Assembly: GCA_028023455.1 (NCBI GenBank)
Contig: JAQFVV010006245.1
Span: 5,391,276-5,455,275, forward strand
Length of the DNA: 64,000 nt
Direction: 5' to 3'
Source: Epiperipatus broadwayi
Lineage: Eukaryota > Onychophora > Udeonychophora > Euonychophora > Peripatidae
In this document: one piece after another, positions 13,458 through 25,752 of the stretch
Position numbering within the stretch: position 1 is the stretch's first letter
Layout: each line of letters opens with the position of its first letter
The notes under the pieces: generated by a model
The model's database searches: none
Told to the model about the DNA's origin: nothing
What the model saw: only the letters and a program-made list of their open reading frames with translations
Translations under genes and position numbers: made by a program

Positions 13458-13825
13458 AAATATCATTATTATCAACCATTATCAATCCATTGCAGGATGA
13501 AGGTCTCTCCAAGTTCAATCCATCTTTTTCTATCTTTAGCTTCTCTTCTCCACATCACCCCTGCACACTTTCTTATCTCATTCATCCATCTCACATGTGG
13601 ACTCTTTCTGGGTCTTTTACAATCTCTTGAAATCCAGTTTAAAATTTCAATTGGCCATCTATTATCATCTCTTCTAACAATATATCCAGCCCAACTCCAC
13701 TTCAGTCTTTTAATTTTTTCAATGAGGTCAGTAACACCTCTTGGTCTTTTACCCAAACATGTTTTCAATCCCTTCTTGTTACTCCCAACATGCATCTCTC
13801 CATACTTCTTTGAATGGTCTGTATA
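13458..13825 (-). pseudogene. RTE-clade LINE, 3'-terminal fragment
   Basis: The minus strand carries the last ~115 codons of the RTE ORF2, uninterrupted up to the stop at 13,472-13,474: VTDLIEKIKRLKWSWAGYI, RRDDNRWPIEILNWI, KRPRKSPHVRW and FILQWIDNG. The 5' truncation point is near 13,825, where homology to the other copies ends, and a short TTATTATTG-type tail follows the stop on the minus strand. It is a dead-on-arrival insertion with relatively little decay. Confidence 0.85.
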
Positions 13826-16800
13826 TAAATAAAAATATTGGTTTAAAAAAATAAAATGCATTTAATGTCAATTGAGATGAAACAGTCAAGTTTTAGAGAA
13901 ATTAGTTTTCATTGCTATGCACCTTATCCTTGTTAACTGGGCCACAATAATTTTATTTCCTCTCTAATTATTCATATTATTGTTGACTACTGCAGAAATT
14001 CTATTAGAAATCCAGAGTGAATAAAAATGTATTAAATAATGAAAACAAATATAAAATTTACTTAATAGTATGCAACTATTTTTATACTTGGTATAAGTAT
14101 TCTATTTTTCATTTATATGTCTTTTTTTTTAAGATATAAAAGAAAAAAATATATGAAAACAAATTCATACTAAGACATTCCAACTAGAATGGAATAATAC
14201 TGGAGAAATAGATGCTAGGTAACTACTGATTCGAAAGTTTTGTTTTTGCTTTTGTACTTCACCCTCTACTGACAATAGTTAGACATTTATATAATGATCT
14301 ATATTTAATAGCTAATTAAGTGTAATATGACTGTCTGAAAAAATTTTGAGCTTATCTGAAAGATGAACTACTTGAAAAATTGTTGCTTTCACTTTGGATT
14401 TGAACTCGAGCTCATATATATAATAGATTGGCATATTCACTACTTTGTCGTAATAAGCTTTATCTTTTTATATGTGTATGCATATATGTGGGTATTAAAC
14501 CTTTATTTTTTCAGAAATTCAATTTTCATATCATATATACATGAGTTTGTGATATAAATGAATATACCTACTGTCTGTGTACACAAAGAAATCTATGCTT
14601 TATATGAGTCATCTGAGTTTTTGACAAATGACAGTTGTGGTATTTGGTAACGAAATCTTTTATTGACCTGAAGAATTGGGCAAACAGTTTTAGGTTGGCA
14701 GTTAAAAGACAGAGAGTGCTAATAAATGAGAACACAAACTCATTCTAATGTTCGGATTTCTGAATACTAGGAGATTATTTTGATAGCTTATAAAGTATTC
14801 ATTGCACTTTAGCTTTAAGTTGATAACCCAGAAAACTCCAAGGCTTAAGAAGAAGATTCGTTCTGGAGGTGAATGAGAGTTGGGTAGTAAATTCTAATTT
14901 TCCAATTGAGTGATGATGACCGTGGTGACTAAGCAAAATTTGATGAACACTTTCAAATAATTGAATTGCAAAATCAGATTTAAGATACTAAGTTACTTTA
15001 TTTATTTTTTATAATTCATAAAATATGATAAACATTAACAAATTTTTGAAAGATGAGAGTGAATGATAAAATGTTTTTAATTTATTCTGATTTATGAAAA
15101 AAATAAACTTATTCTTTATACAATTACATTTTTTTTATAAATAACTTTACAAACTTATTCTAACTTCTTTTCAAAAACATTATTTATTTTCTTAATAATA
15201 ATGAAACGAACAGAAAAATGAAGATAGTATCAAATAAAACAAACAGCAAGAACAGTTTGGTAATCACTTAACTAGTTTATTTTTCAATTTTTTTTAATGA
15301 AAATATGTTTTTAATTTTATCTTGAAATATGAAAAGGTATCCGATGTTTATTTAGGGTTTAGAAAATTTGTGCGTATTTACATTAATTTACTGAAGATAG
15401 TTTTTTTATGGAAGTGTGTACGCATATACAGTTAAATCATAAACAGCCAGCGGATCAGTATATACGATGTTATATTTGGGGGAAATGGGGGGGGGGGGTA
15501 TTGAACTAAAAAAAATGCATTTAATTAACATACACTAAATAAATTAGATTTATTTCAAATATAGTTGCTTTTTTTTTTTGGAATTATAGAATGTAGGTCA
15601 AGAATGAATAATTGTTTACAATCTTTTAAAAATTAATAATTTATATAGCAGATATTTTTATTCATCATTTTAATGCTATATAATTTCCTTATTATCGTAA
15701 TAAAAAATCATTTTAGGGGAGGGGGGAGTGTGTAAATATGCAAATAGTGGAATTTTTTTTAGTAATATAAAATGAGTTTTCTTTTAATAAAAAAATAATT
15801 TTTAAGGTAATATAATAATTACATTTTAAAACTGATTCTTGATCAAATATAAATTGTTCAAAATTGTGGCCGTGCTTAACATTTTTAATACAATTTGTAA
15901 AATAAAATTCCACCTTTTAACCATATTTCTTATTATTTATTTATGTGATCGTTATTATTGGCTGGCTTGAAACCATGAATCTATTTTAAATAAATAAATA
16001 ATCTAGTGGTTTATGATTATTACCAGGTAACACGGAAGATAAACCTACATTAAAAGTACAAAATGATTCAAATTCGAAATATAATTTTACAGATGGGAAT
16101 TTTCAAGAAAAAAATGTCTTTACAAATTATTTACACATAGTTATTATAAATAATCGGTATTCAAAAATAGTCATTTTTTCTAAGAGTTTGTGCTTATAAA
16201 AATTATAATATGAATATATTACATAATTGTAAACAGTAAATTAGCTTAAGTCAATTTGTATATTACTATTAAAGAAAACAACTTTCCCCTCAAGTAAAAA
16301 ACAAATAACACTATTGGCAAAGGGTCAAGAATAGAGGCTATTTACCTATCCTTTACATTTTTGATATTTAAAAGCTTATTCTTCCAACATTGGGAGTATA
16401 TTCGACTATTTTTATAATTATTAATGTCATGGTTTCACCTGTGGGGTATGTTGAATTCATTCTGTATTTCCATCATAGTTGGCAAGGATAACTTTATAAA
16501 CATTGAATGTTTAAAGAATAGATGAATCAAATCTATTCTTCATTCATTGTTAACGGACTGTTATTTGTTCATAATCTAAAGATAGGATACATTAAGTTGT
16601 GCTAATTTAATGCTTAAAATTATTAACTTCAGCTTAATTATTAAAACAAGATCATTAAAAGTGAGATTCAATCTCCAATCTTGTATAATTGTTGATTGAT
16701 TTAAAAATTATTAATGCTATGTTTTCATCCGGCTGATATATTGAGTTTATATTTTCTCATTAATCAAAAGTTTAAAGAATAAGTGAGTCCATTCTTTCTT

Positions 16801-18888
16801 AACCATTAGCCAACAGTGGGTTTTTCCCCCATAGCCTGAGGGGATATTGGTTTATTCTAATATTTACAAATAATTATAGTTTGTAGGTCCAAATGGAATT
16901 AATCTGTCAAATTAGTATTATAATATTACGATAAAAAACTAAATCAGTAAAATAAATCGGGAATTCAAAATTAAATTATAACAAAAATTTAACTGAAAAT
17001 ACTGAAACTTAGAAAATATAATGGCTCATTCAATTAGTTCTGGTGTTTGTTATATTATCTCACTACTTTTCGATAACTTCTTTAATCATCTTTGTTAATA
17101 TAAATATTTTTTTATTATCAACAAATTAGTTTCTAATGACTTCAGGCCATAAATTATGTTATATTCCAAGAAACTGAAGTTTACGTGTTATATGATTTTC
17201 CATACTGTCTTCAATTCTGTGTTCAAGTTAGTTAGCTGAAATTATCATTTGTCAATTTTAAGGTTTTTTATTCTTTATCATAAATTGCTCTTGTTTATAA
17301 CAATAGTCCTGCAAACTATCACATAATTCTAAAAAAAATTTATGACTTTGAAACCTATTTGTACCACTAAAGTTATTGCATACGTCTGTTTTTTTAGCTT
17401 TACGTACTTCAATCTATATGTAACAGTTCTTCAGTCTGAAATCACAATCCAGGTCATTGACATTTTCTTCATTTTTTGTGGCTTTGTTCAAATATTTATG
17501 AAGTTACTGAAATTATGCCTTATGAATATTATTTTTCTACACGAAAAGTGTTGATTGATCAATTTCCATAATATTAAAAAGAGATTACGTTGGTGCACAT
17601 TGAATGGTAATGCATGGGGATTTACAAACAGGAAATGATATTACTCAAGGTAATATGGAATAGATTTCTTTTTTCTTGAGAGAAATTAAAAGTAAAATTA
17701 AAATTTTCAGAAGGCTATAAAATATAAAAACTAATTATAAAAGTGATCTTTAATTAAATTATGAGAAGTAACAAACATGATAGGCTAGAAAGTTTTACAA
17801 TATGCAAAATTAGTAGATAGAGAATTTATTTCTATGTATAAGTGGGATAGATTTATAAAAAATGTATTGCAGATTGATAATTATGAGGGGTATGAAAAAG
17901 GATTATTAAATTGATTAGGAGAGAAAAATAGTTATGGGAAATGAATAAATACAGTATAGGGTTATATAAGAGAAAATATATATAAAATATAAAAGCATAT
18001 GTTATAAATTAGAGAAAAGAAATAATGATAACCTTGAATGGAATTGAACACTAGAAGAAAAAAAAGCTGCATTGTATTACATTTTTCTTTTTACTAACCA
18101 ATCCACATTAATTTTTACTTCCTAACTAATCATATCAAGATACCCATTTGTTGATCATTATTGAACTGCTGTTTATTGATATTTGAAGAAAGATAAATAG
18201 ATTTGAAAGAGAGCATAAATGGGGTGTGAATTTAAACTGTAAATATTATTGATGTGAAGATTAAAGGAAAATGTGGGTCATTTATTTTTTGGAATAGAGG
18301 ACATTTGAAAAATAAATAAAATGAATTATATCAGAAGTTGAAAAAGTGTAAAAGCAAGAAGAATTCAAAAGATTGAAATTTTGTTTGTATTTGTTTAGAT
18401 ATTTATGATAAAATAGCTTAAGGAAAGACTATTGGAACAAGTGAACAGCTTCTGCTAAAATGCGATAGAATAAGAAAAGGTATATAACAGTGCTGATAAT
18501 GACTTGATTGGAAGGGAGTAATTGTTGGGAAATAACAAGATTTCTAGCCTAAATTCTTTATAAATAAAATTCTAATTTTGTCTAAGAAAATTCTATGTCA
18601 TATCAATAGTTTCTGCCAATTAGTATTCATCAGTTTTTCATTATGCTTACATTTGATTTCCAGAAAGCACAGAAAAGGGCTACACTAATCTAAGTTCCAT
18701 AATCTAATGTACCTCAAAAAATTGAGGTTGGCTCATGGAAAATATGTGTAGATTGTAAAGTTTATGATTCATTTTAACATTTTATTATAATGTTATGCAA
18801 TTTCTTAAAGATTTGTAACCGTGTGTGTATGTGGAGTAGGCCCAATATGATATGTATGTTTGAAATCAGATTTAACCAGTTAATTCAC
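13826..18888. other. AT-rich non-coding with faint repeat traces
   Basis: No gene seen. A box B-like GAGTTCAAATCC on the minus strand at about 14,396-14,411 may be a tRNA-derived relic. There is a G10 run near 15,488. The purine-rich stretch 17,640-18,540 could be another decayed plus-strand LINE (CLDIYDKIA near 18,395) but is too far gone to call. Confidence 0.5.
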
Positions 18889-19711
18889 CTAATGAGAGAT
18901 TAAGCCAATAAACATTACATGATCACCATTTCTTATGCTTGCTTATAACTGTTATTTATACAGGCAAAAATCTCCATATGTGTTGCCACTCAGTGCAAGC
19001 CAGAATAATCAATAGATGCCAGAATACTTGTGCATAAAATCCCCATCTAGTGCCTACTCATCCAATATTCCCAGGCTAGTTTCTGGCTTGTGGCCTTTGT
19101 CAGTGAGGAGCCTTGGATCTGAGAGCACTGCACTTGGATCTTAAAATCTAATGCAATCCTCCAGCAGCCACCTTTATCTCTATGTAACTACAAAACTATG
19201 AGTTTTAAAATGAAAACATTATATTTTCAATCCAAGCTCATTAGCTTATATAGTCATATAGCTGAACTCAGTTCAGTGTTCATTTTGGGAACTTTGGTTC
19301 TTTAATGACCATAGCCACCACTTTCCTATTAGCAGGTTATTAAAGAACCAAAGTTACCAAAATGTATAGGTACTGAACTGAGTTCAGATCTATATGACTA
19401 CATAAGCTAATGAGCTTGGATTGAAAATATTATAGTGTTCTCATTTTAAGACTTATAGTTTTGTAATTAAATAGAAATAAAAGGTAGCTGCTGGAGGGTT
19501 GCATTAGATCCTAAGATCTAGGTGCAGTGCTCTCAGATCCAAGGCTCCTCACTGACAAATGCCACAAGCCAGAAACTAGTCTGGGGATATTGGATGATTA
19601 AGCACTAGATGGGGAATTTTATGCACAAGCCTTCTGGAAATCCATTGATTATTCTGGCTTGCACTGAGTAGCAATGCATGTGGAGAGTTTTGCCTGTTCT
19701 AATGAGAGATT
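18889..19711 (+). mobile_element. Family A retrozyme-like element, foldback dimer with 13-bp TSD
   Basis: A 797-bp element (18,902-19,698) lies between perfect 13-bp direct repeats CTAATGAGAGATT (18,889-18,901 and 19,699-19,711). After a ~60-bp head (AAGCCAATAAACATTACATG..) come two ~350-bp inverted arms, about 18,961-19,311 and 19,336-19,698, around a 24-bp loop. The element ends in GAGAGTTTTGCCTGTT. Each arm carries the hammerhead-like block (minus strand 19,069-19,109; plus strand 19,546-19,587) with stem I UCCUCA/UGGGGA, outer helix AUCC/GGAU and GAAACUAGUC, but with CUGACAA instead of CUGANGA, so G8 is lost. The target duplication indicates insertion of an RNA copy or a staggered cut. 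No coding capacity was seen. Confidence 0.8.
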
Positions 19712-20679
19712 CTAAAGGTTATAAATTTGAACATTTTTGATTTTTAAATAAGTTATATATATATATATATATTTGCATATATATGATGAAAAATGAATGG
19801 CATTAAAAGAATACTATATCTATGTATAGTTCGTTAAAAGGAATATATTTATTATTAAGTTTTTAAATCTATGCTTGTGATAATAATAATATAACATTCT
19901 CTATTCTAATAAATAATTATTAATGACATTGATATATTTATCTTAAAAGACACCAATTATCATTAAAGTTGTATAGGATATCAGCACTTGTAAATTAATT
20001 TGTGACTAAATATGATAGATAATTAATAAACGGTGATGAATAGACTTAAAAAATGTATTATGATGTGAGCCTACTAATGGTGCTAATACGGCAAAAATGC
20101 AGGTAGGAAAATATCTTTTACTGATGTTTTTACTTATTTTAAGTATGAAAGTGTTAAATAGATATTTTATTTAATTAAAGACAGATTATTATCAGCATCT
20201 AAGAGTTTAAAGTTATACATTTATTTATTTTTGCCCAATTTTTTTTTTTTCTAATTGGCAGTGTGTGCTTTTAACTGTTGTCACTAAAATAAAGTTTTTG
20301 ATGTGATATATTAATATTGAGACCAAATGACTGAATTGTAATTTGTTTTTTTTTACTTTAAAATATTTTAAAATTTATATTTACAAATGAAAGGAAAATA
20401 TTTTCTAAAAAAATAATTTCACTTAACTAATTTAAAATATAAAAAATAAGTTTAATAAATTTATAATTAAAGTAGAACAACAGTATTGTGGAGATTGATG
20501 ATACATCACATAGAGTGGCAGCTGTTAATGTCCTTGACTTATAGATATCATGTAGATGCTACTTCGTCAGAATAATTTGTGATAATCAGCTTTTTATAGA
20601 TTAATTCAATGTTTATACTATTACATGTATTTTCCTGATAATTTTTGTTTTATTAATTAGACTATCTAATTTTCTTTCA
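19712..20679. other. AT-rich non-coding with a (TA)n microsatellite
   Basis: (AT)n at about 19,753-19,772. Nothing else was recognised. Confidence 0.6.
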
Positions 20680-21530
20680 TTCTCTGTCCATTGTATAATT
20701 GTCTCTTCGAGTTTAATCCAGTTTCTTTTATACATAGCTTCTAGCTTCTTCATATAACTTCAGCAAACTTCCTTATCTTATCCTTGTATCCCACATATGG
20801 ATTTTTTATTTAAATGTTTTACGTGAAAGTAAGTTTCAGTCTGGCCATTTATATTTCAAATGACAATTCAAGTTTAATCTTATTAAATACCCACTTATTC
20901 ATTTTTTTAGTTGGTAATGGTATTCTTAAAAATCTTGACTTGCAACACAGTTTAAAAGCAGCAGTATTTCTCTTACCTTTTCCAATCTTTATTATATTTA
21001 TACAAAATAAATCTGAACATTTTGTTTTGATTTTGAAATATATATTTCTACATGTGAATTTTTTCTTCTGTCTTTGATGTCTGTTTGTGATTAATTTTTT
21101 GACTTTTGAATTCTTTTCTGCTGATAATCGATTCAAGAATGCAAAAATTGTCAACAAGTATCATATCATCATTATTAAACAATTCAAAATACAGCAAACC
21201 TCTCCATATAGTGGTCCCTTCTTTGAAAAAAAACAAATGGAGGAAGGAGGAAGTACTATTAGGGGAGTGTGGTTTTTTTTAGAAGTGTTTTTTAAAAATT
21301 ATGTGTAGTGTGAGATTGGGGTGGTGTGGTGTTTGGGGTTTATCATCATTATTACTTTGAAATTTATCTGCTGTCTCTAATTACAATAATATTTTTGTCA
21401 TATTTAACTAAAATCACATTTTTCACTTTGTTCTTTGATATTCCTAATTAGTGTCCTCAAATTTACTTCAATTTCAATTATATTTGTAATGTTATCAGCA
21501 TATCTAAGATTCATGATATATATTTTTTTT
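20680..21530 (-). pseudogene. Decayed LINE, reverse transcriptase C-terminal half
   Basis: On the minus strand the peptide IMNLRYADNITNI lies at about 21,483-21,522. It matches the catalytic block LRYADDTxLL with the second aspartate lost, and is followed by IEVNLRTLIRNIKEQSEK, where living copies have the 'LQxLLNRVxExSExxGL' helix. The far end (20,690-20,810) resembles, at nucleotide level, the 3' coding end of the RTE copies in this window. The frames are broken, so it is non-functional. Confidence 0.6.
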
Positions 21531-22437
21531 AATTCAGTCTGAAAGTTTTCATTAGATATTCAATATAAAATTGAATAAATAATGTGCAAAAAGTGTGAAC
21601 TGTTGTGTTTTATGCAGCCATAGAATATTTAAAATTTCAAGCTATTAGCATAAAAGGCATTTAAAAAATACTAATTGAATGGTTTATTGCTCAGCAATTT
21701 GGAACAGTTTTGAGTATCAGAAATGTGAGATTAAGAGTCCCAGTTCATGGGATATGAGCTTTGGAGTCTGCCATCCTATTACTTAATTTAATCCTGCAAT
21801 GGTTAAAATTCTAGTTTTATTACTATGTAACACCCATTGAGTTTAGTTAAAGATTATTTTTGGCTTCTATTTAATGGAAAGAAATCTTATTATTGATCAA
21901 TTAAATGTAATTTAAAAAAAGTATTGTCAGTATAGTTAGAAATATTTGTCTTTTCATCAAATATCTGGCAACATTTTTGTACCATGAACATGCTTTTAAT
22001 GGGCTTTCTATAAATATTAATTTTATTTGTATCATTAGCTGGGAGAATATTAACACATGATTAACTTTTGTGTTGTTATTTCACTACTCAAGTAGGTATA
22101 TTTTCTTCCTGCATTTATTTACAATCCTCTGAATAGTGTGCCAGTCAAAACATGCTTATCCATCTATTTACAATCCTCTGAATAGGTATAGAAGATTTAG
22201 TCAAAACGTCAATATTATGGCAAAAGAGTGAATACATTTCACCTAAATATTGTCAATAGTATTATATATCCAAACTATTGTGAGCCCAGAATGTTTTAAT
22301 CATATAAATAATATTTAGAAAATAAGAAATGATAGTTAAAACAAAAAAACAACTTTTTGTTTATCTTTTATAAATAAAATGACATTATGTCACGTATTGA
22401 ATGACTTCCATTGAGTTTTAAGAATTTACGTTAATTA
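21531..22437. other. AT-rich non-coding with a short tandem duplication
   Basis: A 49-bp unit is repeated at about 22,117-22,215: ACAATCCTCTGAATAG at 22,121-22,136 and again at 22,170-22,185, and AGTCAAAAC also occurs twice. No gene seen. Confidence 0.6.
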
Positions 22438-22530
22438 GAGGAGATTTGAACCCAGATTGAAAAGCTTGAAAGTCCGGGTTAAAATCCTCTCTAATTACAT
22501 CTAGCTTAAGTATATATACTATACTTGAAT
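22438..22530 (+). repeat. Family B 3'-end fragment
   Basis: Shows the family B tail: GAAAAGCTTGAAAGTCCGGG, a degraded box B (GGGTTAAAATCC), then TCTAATTACATCTAG..TATACTATACTTG, matching 41,545-41,625. A reverse-oriented box B-like GATTTGAACCC directly precedes it, making a miniature inverted pair. No ribozyme portion is present. Confidence 0.5.
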
Positions 22531-22616
22531 TTAAAAGAATTTATGTTAAATAATTTGCTGCAAAACAGGTTTGCTAACTTCAAAGTATCAATGGCCATGA
22601 GACCATTATTAGTCCT

Positions 22617-22716
22617 AGTTTTTTTTTTTTTTTTAAGTGTCATAGCATCAGCCAGGACGCGAACCCGCAACCCGGGCAACTGCCTGCAAGTGCAAGGAAA
22701 TTGTCTCACCTCAGTG
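22617..22716 (-). mobile_element. tRNA-derived SINE, second copy
   Basis: Minus-strand copy of the 12.45-kb SINE. It has the shared box B region GCGGGTTCGCGTCC, the body GATGCTATGACACTT and a poly(A) tail (T run 22,620-22,634). The box A side differs from the first copy after the GCACTTGCAGGCAG hairpin, so it is either 5'-truncated or a subfamily. Confidence 0.7.
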
Positions 22717-24785
22717 GGATTTTTTTTATATAGAATCTAGACATGGTTATATTTATATCTGAATTAAAATAGCGGTTTATTTTCAAAATATAAAATGATC
22801 ATTTTTAATGTAAGGAAAATTTTTAAATTATCATAATTAAAACAACAACAATAATACTGTTTTTAAAAAAGTAAGTACGAAAAATCATTTTGCTTTAAAC
22901 GTGTAAAGATATTTGCATTGATTTTTACATTTTTTTTTTTTTTTAATATTATAATACTCCACAGTTTTTTGTTAATATTTTATGTAGTTCGTTTTTAAGT
23001 TGTAAGAGAAAAAAATGCTTTTGTCTTGCTTTTATATATATATATAATTTTCTATTCTTATCTATTAAATAGCTCTCTTTTTTAATGATTTCTATCTTCT
23101 TAAAGAAATAGCTTTGAAGTTTATTTTTGAATTATAATTCTTAAAAAAAATAATTTTTTTTTAAGAGAATAAGAATCATCTGATTGTTTTGCGATCTTTT
23201 AAAACATGATTAAGAAACTTTTTTTAAGATGTCAAAGCATTGTTTTATAAATAATAACTAGAATATTTCATTAAATGTAGAAACCCAGGAAATTATTGCT
23301 TTTATCTTGAAATGATTCCTTTAAATAAAACGAAAAAATGTTCTTTATTAATTAGAGTCAGTTTCTTTGGAAATCAATAATTTCTCATTTATAAATTGTT
23401 CATTATTCTGCATTTTAGCTTTATATTCTAAAAACTATGAATATTATTTCATATACTTTTACATTTCTGGTCAGATTTTTCTTTACTTATTATTTGCCAT
23501 CTTATGCATGATTCAAACTTAGATGAAGTCTTTAAAATTTTTCATTAAAAAAAAAAATTCAACTCTCAATTACCCCTCCCCCATAAAAATGAAGTTTTAT
23601 AAATATTTGTCAATTATCGAATAGTTTCCTTGTGCAGTGATTAGAATATTCATTTGCCATGCTAATTTAGAGTCTTGGCAGAACTTATAAATTTTTAATG
23701 GAGCTAAAAAATTAAGAAACAAAGTCAGAATTTTTTCAGGTGGTCAGCCCTTAATCACTCTAGTGAACCAACCAATAGAGATTGACATATGTTGAGTGCC
23801 CAAAGACAGTCAGGCAATAAAGTACTGTGATAATTTATTGGTTGATAAATGAACATTTAATTACTCTTAGTTAGTTGATAAAACAAGAAAGAAAAAGACA
23901 CAAACCCCTTTCATTTAAAAATTGGTAAACCTGGTGAGCATTATTTTCTCTTCACTCTTTTTCTGCAGAGAGATGCCAGAAAGCACCAAAGAGATTATTT
24001 AAAAATTGGTTTATCTTTTTACTATAATTAATTATCTTATTTCTAGTAACTAATTATGATAATTAACTATTTCTTTTATTCTTTATTCTAAACCTTTTTA
24101 TTCTAGATATTAGTTTCTACATGTTTCATATCTTTTTAGATACCATCTTCATTTTGTTTATTTATGTTCACATGTTGTAAGATTCTATTTGCATGTTGGA
24201 AGTAAATTGAGAATTAAATTACTGAAAAGATATAGCAGGCAATCAGGTAAGAATATATATAGATATACATTTATATACATTGCAGAGATTTTTTAAAACA
24301 TCTTACAAAATATTTATTATTAATAACTTAATTATGGGAAGATTTTCACTCTTTAAACATGATTGGTTCCAGGAAAGTATCATAAAGATCAATTTCATAA
24401 TCATCAAGAATCAAATTTTTATAGTAACAATGTCAGTAATGAATAATTATTACCTTAGCATTATATAATTGTGACATATATTGTATTCATATTTTCACCC
24501 TGATCTAGACCTATCTATTAAAAACTTGAATAATCATTGAACACCATCCAGAGATGGGGATATTATAGCAGTATACCATCTGTTGTCCATTATTTACTCA
24601 AGCTAAAATAGAAGGAAAATACATGTTTTTGAAAGTGTTTGACAAATATTGTTGTTGGTATTGTACATGAGATTTAAATAAACATAAAATAAGTTTTATG
24701 TGAATTAATAGTAACAAAAACAAGTTTGAATTTCAAAGAATGTTTACTCTCTCTCATAACTTTTTTTAAAAAAAAAAAAAAAAGA
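22717..24785. other. AT-rich non-coding, no gene seen
   Basis: Homopolymer-rich sequence with no recognisable feature. Confidence 0.6.
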
Positions 24786-25094
24786 TATGTAGGATATATG
24801 AGCACAAACTTTCACATGACCTACCGCTCACCACTCTATCTCATATTACTGATACACTTGAACACATATATGTCGAAAAGATTAAAATCACCAATATACG
24901 TATTTCATGCTAAGCCAGCAATCATCAGTTGGTCTAGATTATCATCTCTACACATATATGCAATAAGTGCTCAGATATATACTAAGATAGCCAATCTTCA
25001 TACTTCAATGGACAGGCTTCAATGCACCCAACTCTTCAACCATCCATCCAATTGAAAATCTGATGATAGTATGCTCAAATGCCACCCTGAGGCC
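24786..25094 (-). mobile_element. Family B hammerhead-bearing repeat, copy B1
   Basis: A minus-strand copy that is the inverted duplicate of 25,383-25,690. In element orientation it reads from GGCCTCAGGGTGGCATTTGAGC, through a hammerhead ribozyme block (listed separately at 24,890-24,933), to GTCATGTGAAAGTTTGTGCTC near the box B-like 3' region. It has no coding frame. It forms one part of a three-piece inverted cluster with the two copies that follow. Confidence 0.7.
24890..24933 (-). ncRNA. Type I hammerhead ribozyme (family B, copy B1)
   Basis: On the minus strand all conserved positions are present. Stem I is ACCAA paired with UUGGU. The core is CUGAUGA. Stem II is UGCU paired with AGCA, capped by GGCUU and framed by a U-U mismatch. 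GAAA follows, and stem III is AUA/UAU inside the perfect palindrome AUACGUAU. Cleavage is predicted after UA, just before UUGGU. An outer helix GAUAA/UUAUC can form beyond an internal loop, as natural type I ribozymes need. This is inferred from sequence pairing; activity is not shown. Confidence 0.8.
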
Positions 25095-25192
25095 AAAATT
25101 CTTGTCACACCCATGTTGACCTAAAGACAATCTTACCCCTCATGTACAGAACATAATACATTTAATACATATACAAGGAATGGGCAGACATC

Positions 25193-25382
25193 TCTACTAT
25201 ATAATAACTGAAATACAGGCTTATTATATACCTGTATCAATATATGTAAAATATAGAGTATATGAGCACAGACTTTCACATGACCTGTAGCTCACCACTC
25301 TATCTCATATTACTGATACACTTGAACACATATATGTCGAAAAGATAAAATCACCAATATACATATTTCATGATAAACCAGC
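25193..25382 (-). mobile_element. Family B fragment, copy B2 (cut inside the ribozyme)
   Basis: A minus-strand piece covering the 3' half of family B, from the outer tail CTGTATTTCAGTTATTATAT back to half a hammerhead (GAAAUAUGUAUAUUGG remains; CUGAUGA is gone). It is the inverted partner of 25,570-25,752, so B2 and B3 form a hairpin with the 5' half of B3 as the loop. The junction lies inside stem II of the ribozyme. Confidence 0.7.
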
Positions 25383-25752
25383 ACCTCAGGTGGCATTTGA
25401 GCATTCTGTCATCATATTTTCCGTTTGACGGATGGTTGAAGAATTGGAGTGTAGAGTGGATTGAAGCCTGTCCATTAAAGTATGAAGATTGGCTATCTTA
25501 ATATATATCTGAGCACTTATTGCATATATGTGTAGAGATGATAATCTGGACCAACTGATGATTGCTGGTTTAGCATGAAATATGTATATTGGTGGTTTTT
25601 ATCTTTTCGACATATATGTGTTCAAGTATATCAGTAATATGAGATAGAGTGGTGAACAGTAGGTTATGTGAAAGTCTGTGCTCATATACTCTATATATTA
25701 CATATATTGATACAGGTATATAATAAGCCTGTATTTCAGTTATTATATAGTT
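25383..25752 (+). mobile_element. Family B hammerhead-bearing repeat, copy B3 (fullest)
   Basis: The most complete family B unit, about 370 bp. It starts CTCAGGTGGCATTTGAGC and carries the motif CCATTAAAGTATGAAGATTG. The intact hammerhead (25,550-25,593) comes next, then ATGAGATAGAGTGGTG and a box B-like GAAAGTCTGTGCTC. It ends in GATACAGGTATATAATAAGCCTG. Better-preserved copies read GAAAGTCxGxGTTCAAA at the box B position, suggesting a tRNA-related 3' region. No open frame is present. Confidence 0.75.
25550..25593 (+). ncRNA. Type I hammerhead ribozyme (family B, copy B3)
   Basis: Complete core: stem I ACCAA/UUGGU, CUGAUGA, stem II UGCU-GGUUU-AGCA, GAAA, stem III AUA-UG-UAU, and a predicted cut after UA. 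Outer pairing GAUAA/UUAUC extends stem I past an internal loop. It differs from copy B1 at the stem-III centre (UG instead of CG), as expected from CpG decay. Confidence 0.8.

Noticed and set aside
13497-13832. Plus-strand 111-codon frame over the RTE fragment
   Set aside because: It is the antisense shadow of the RTE coding sequence.
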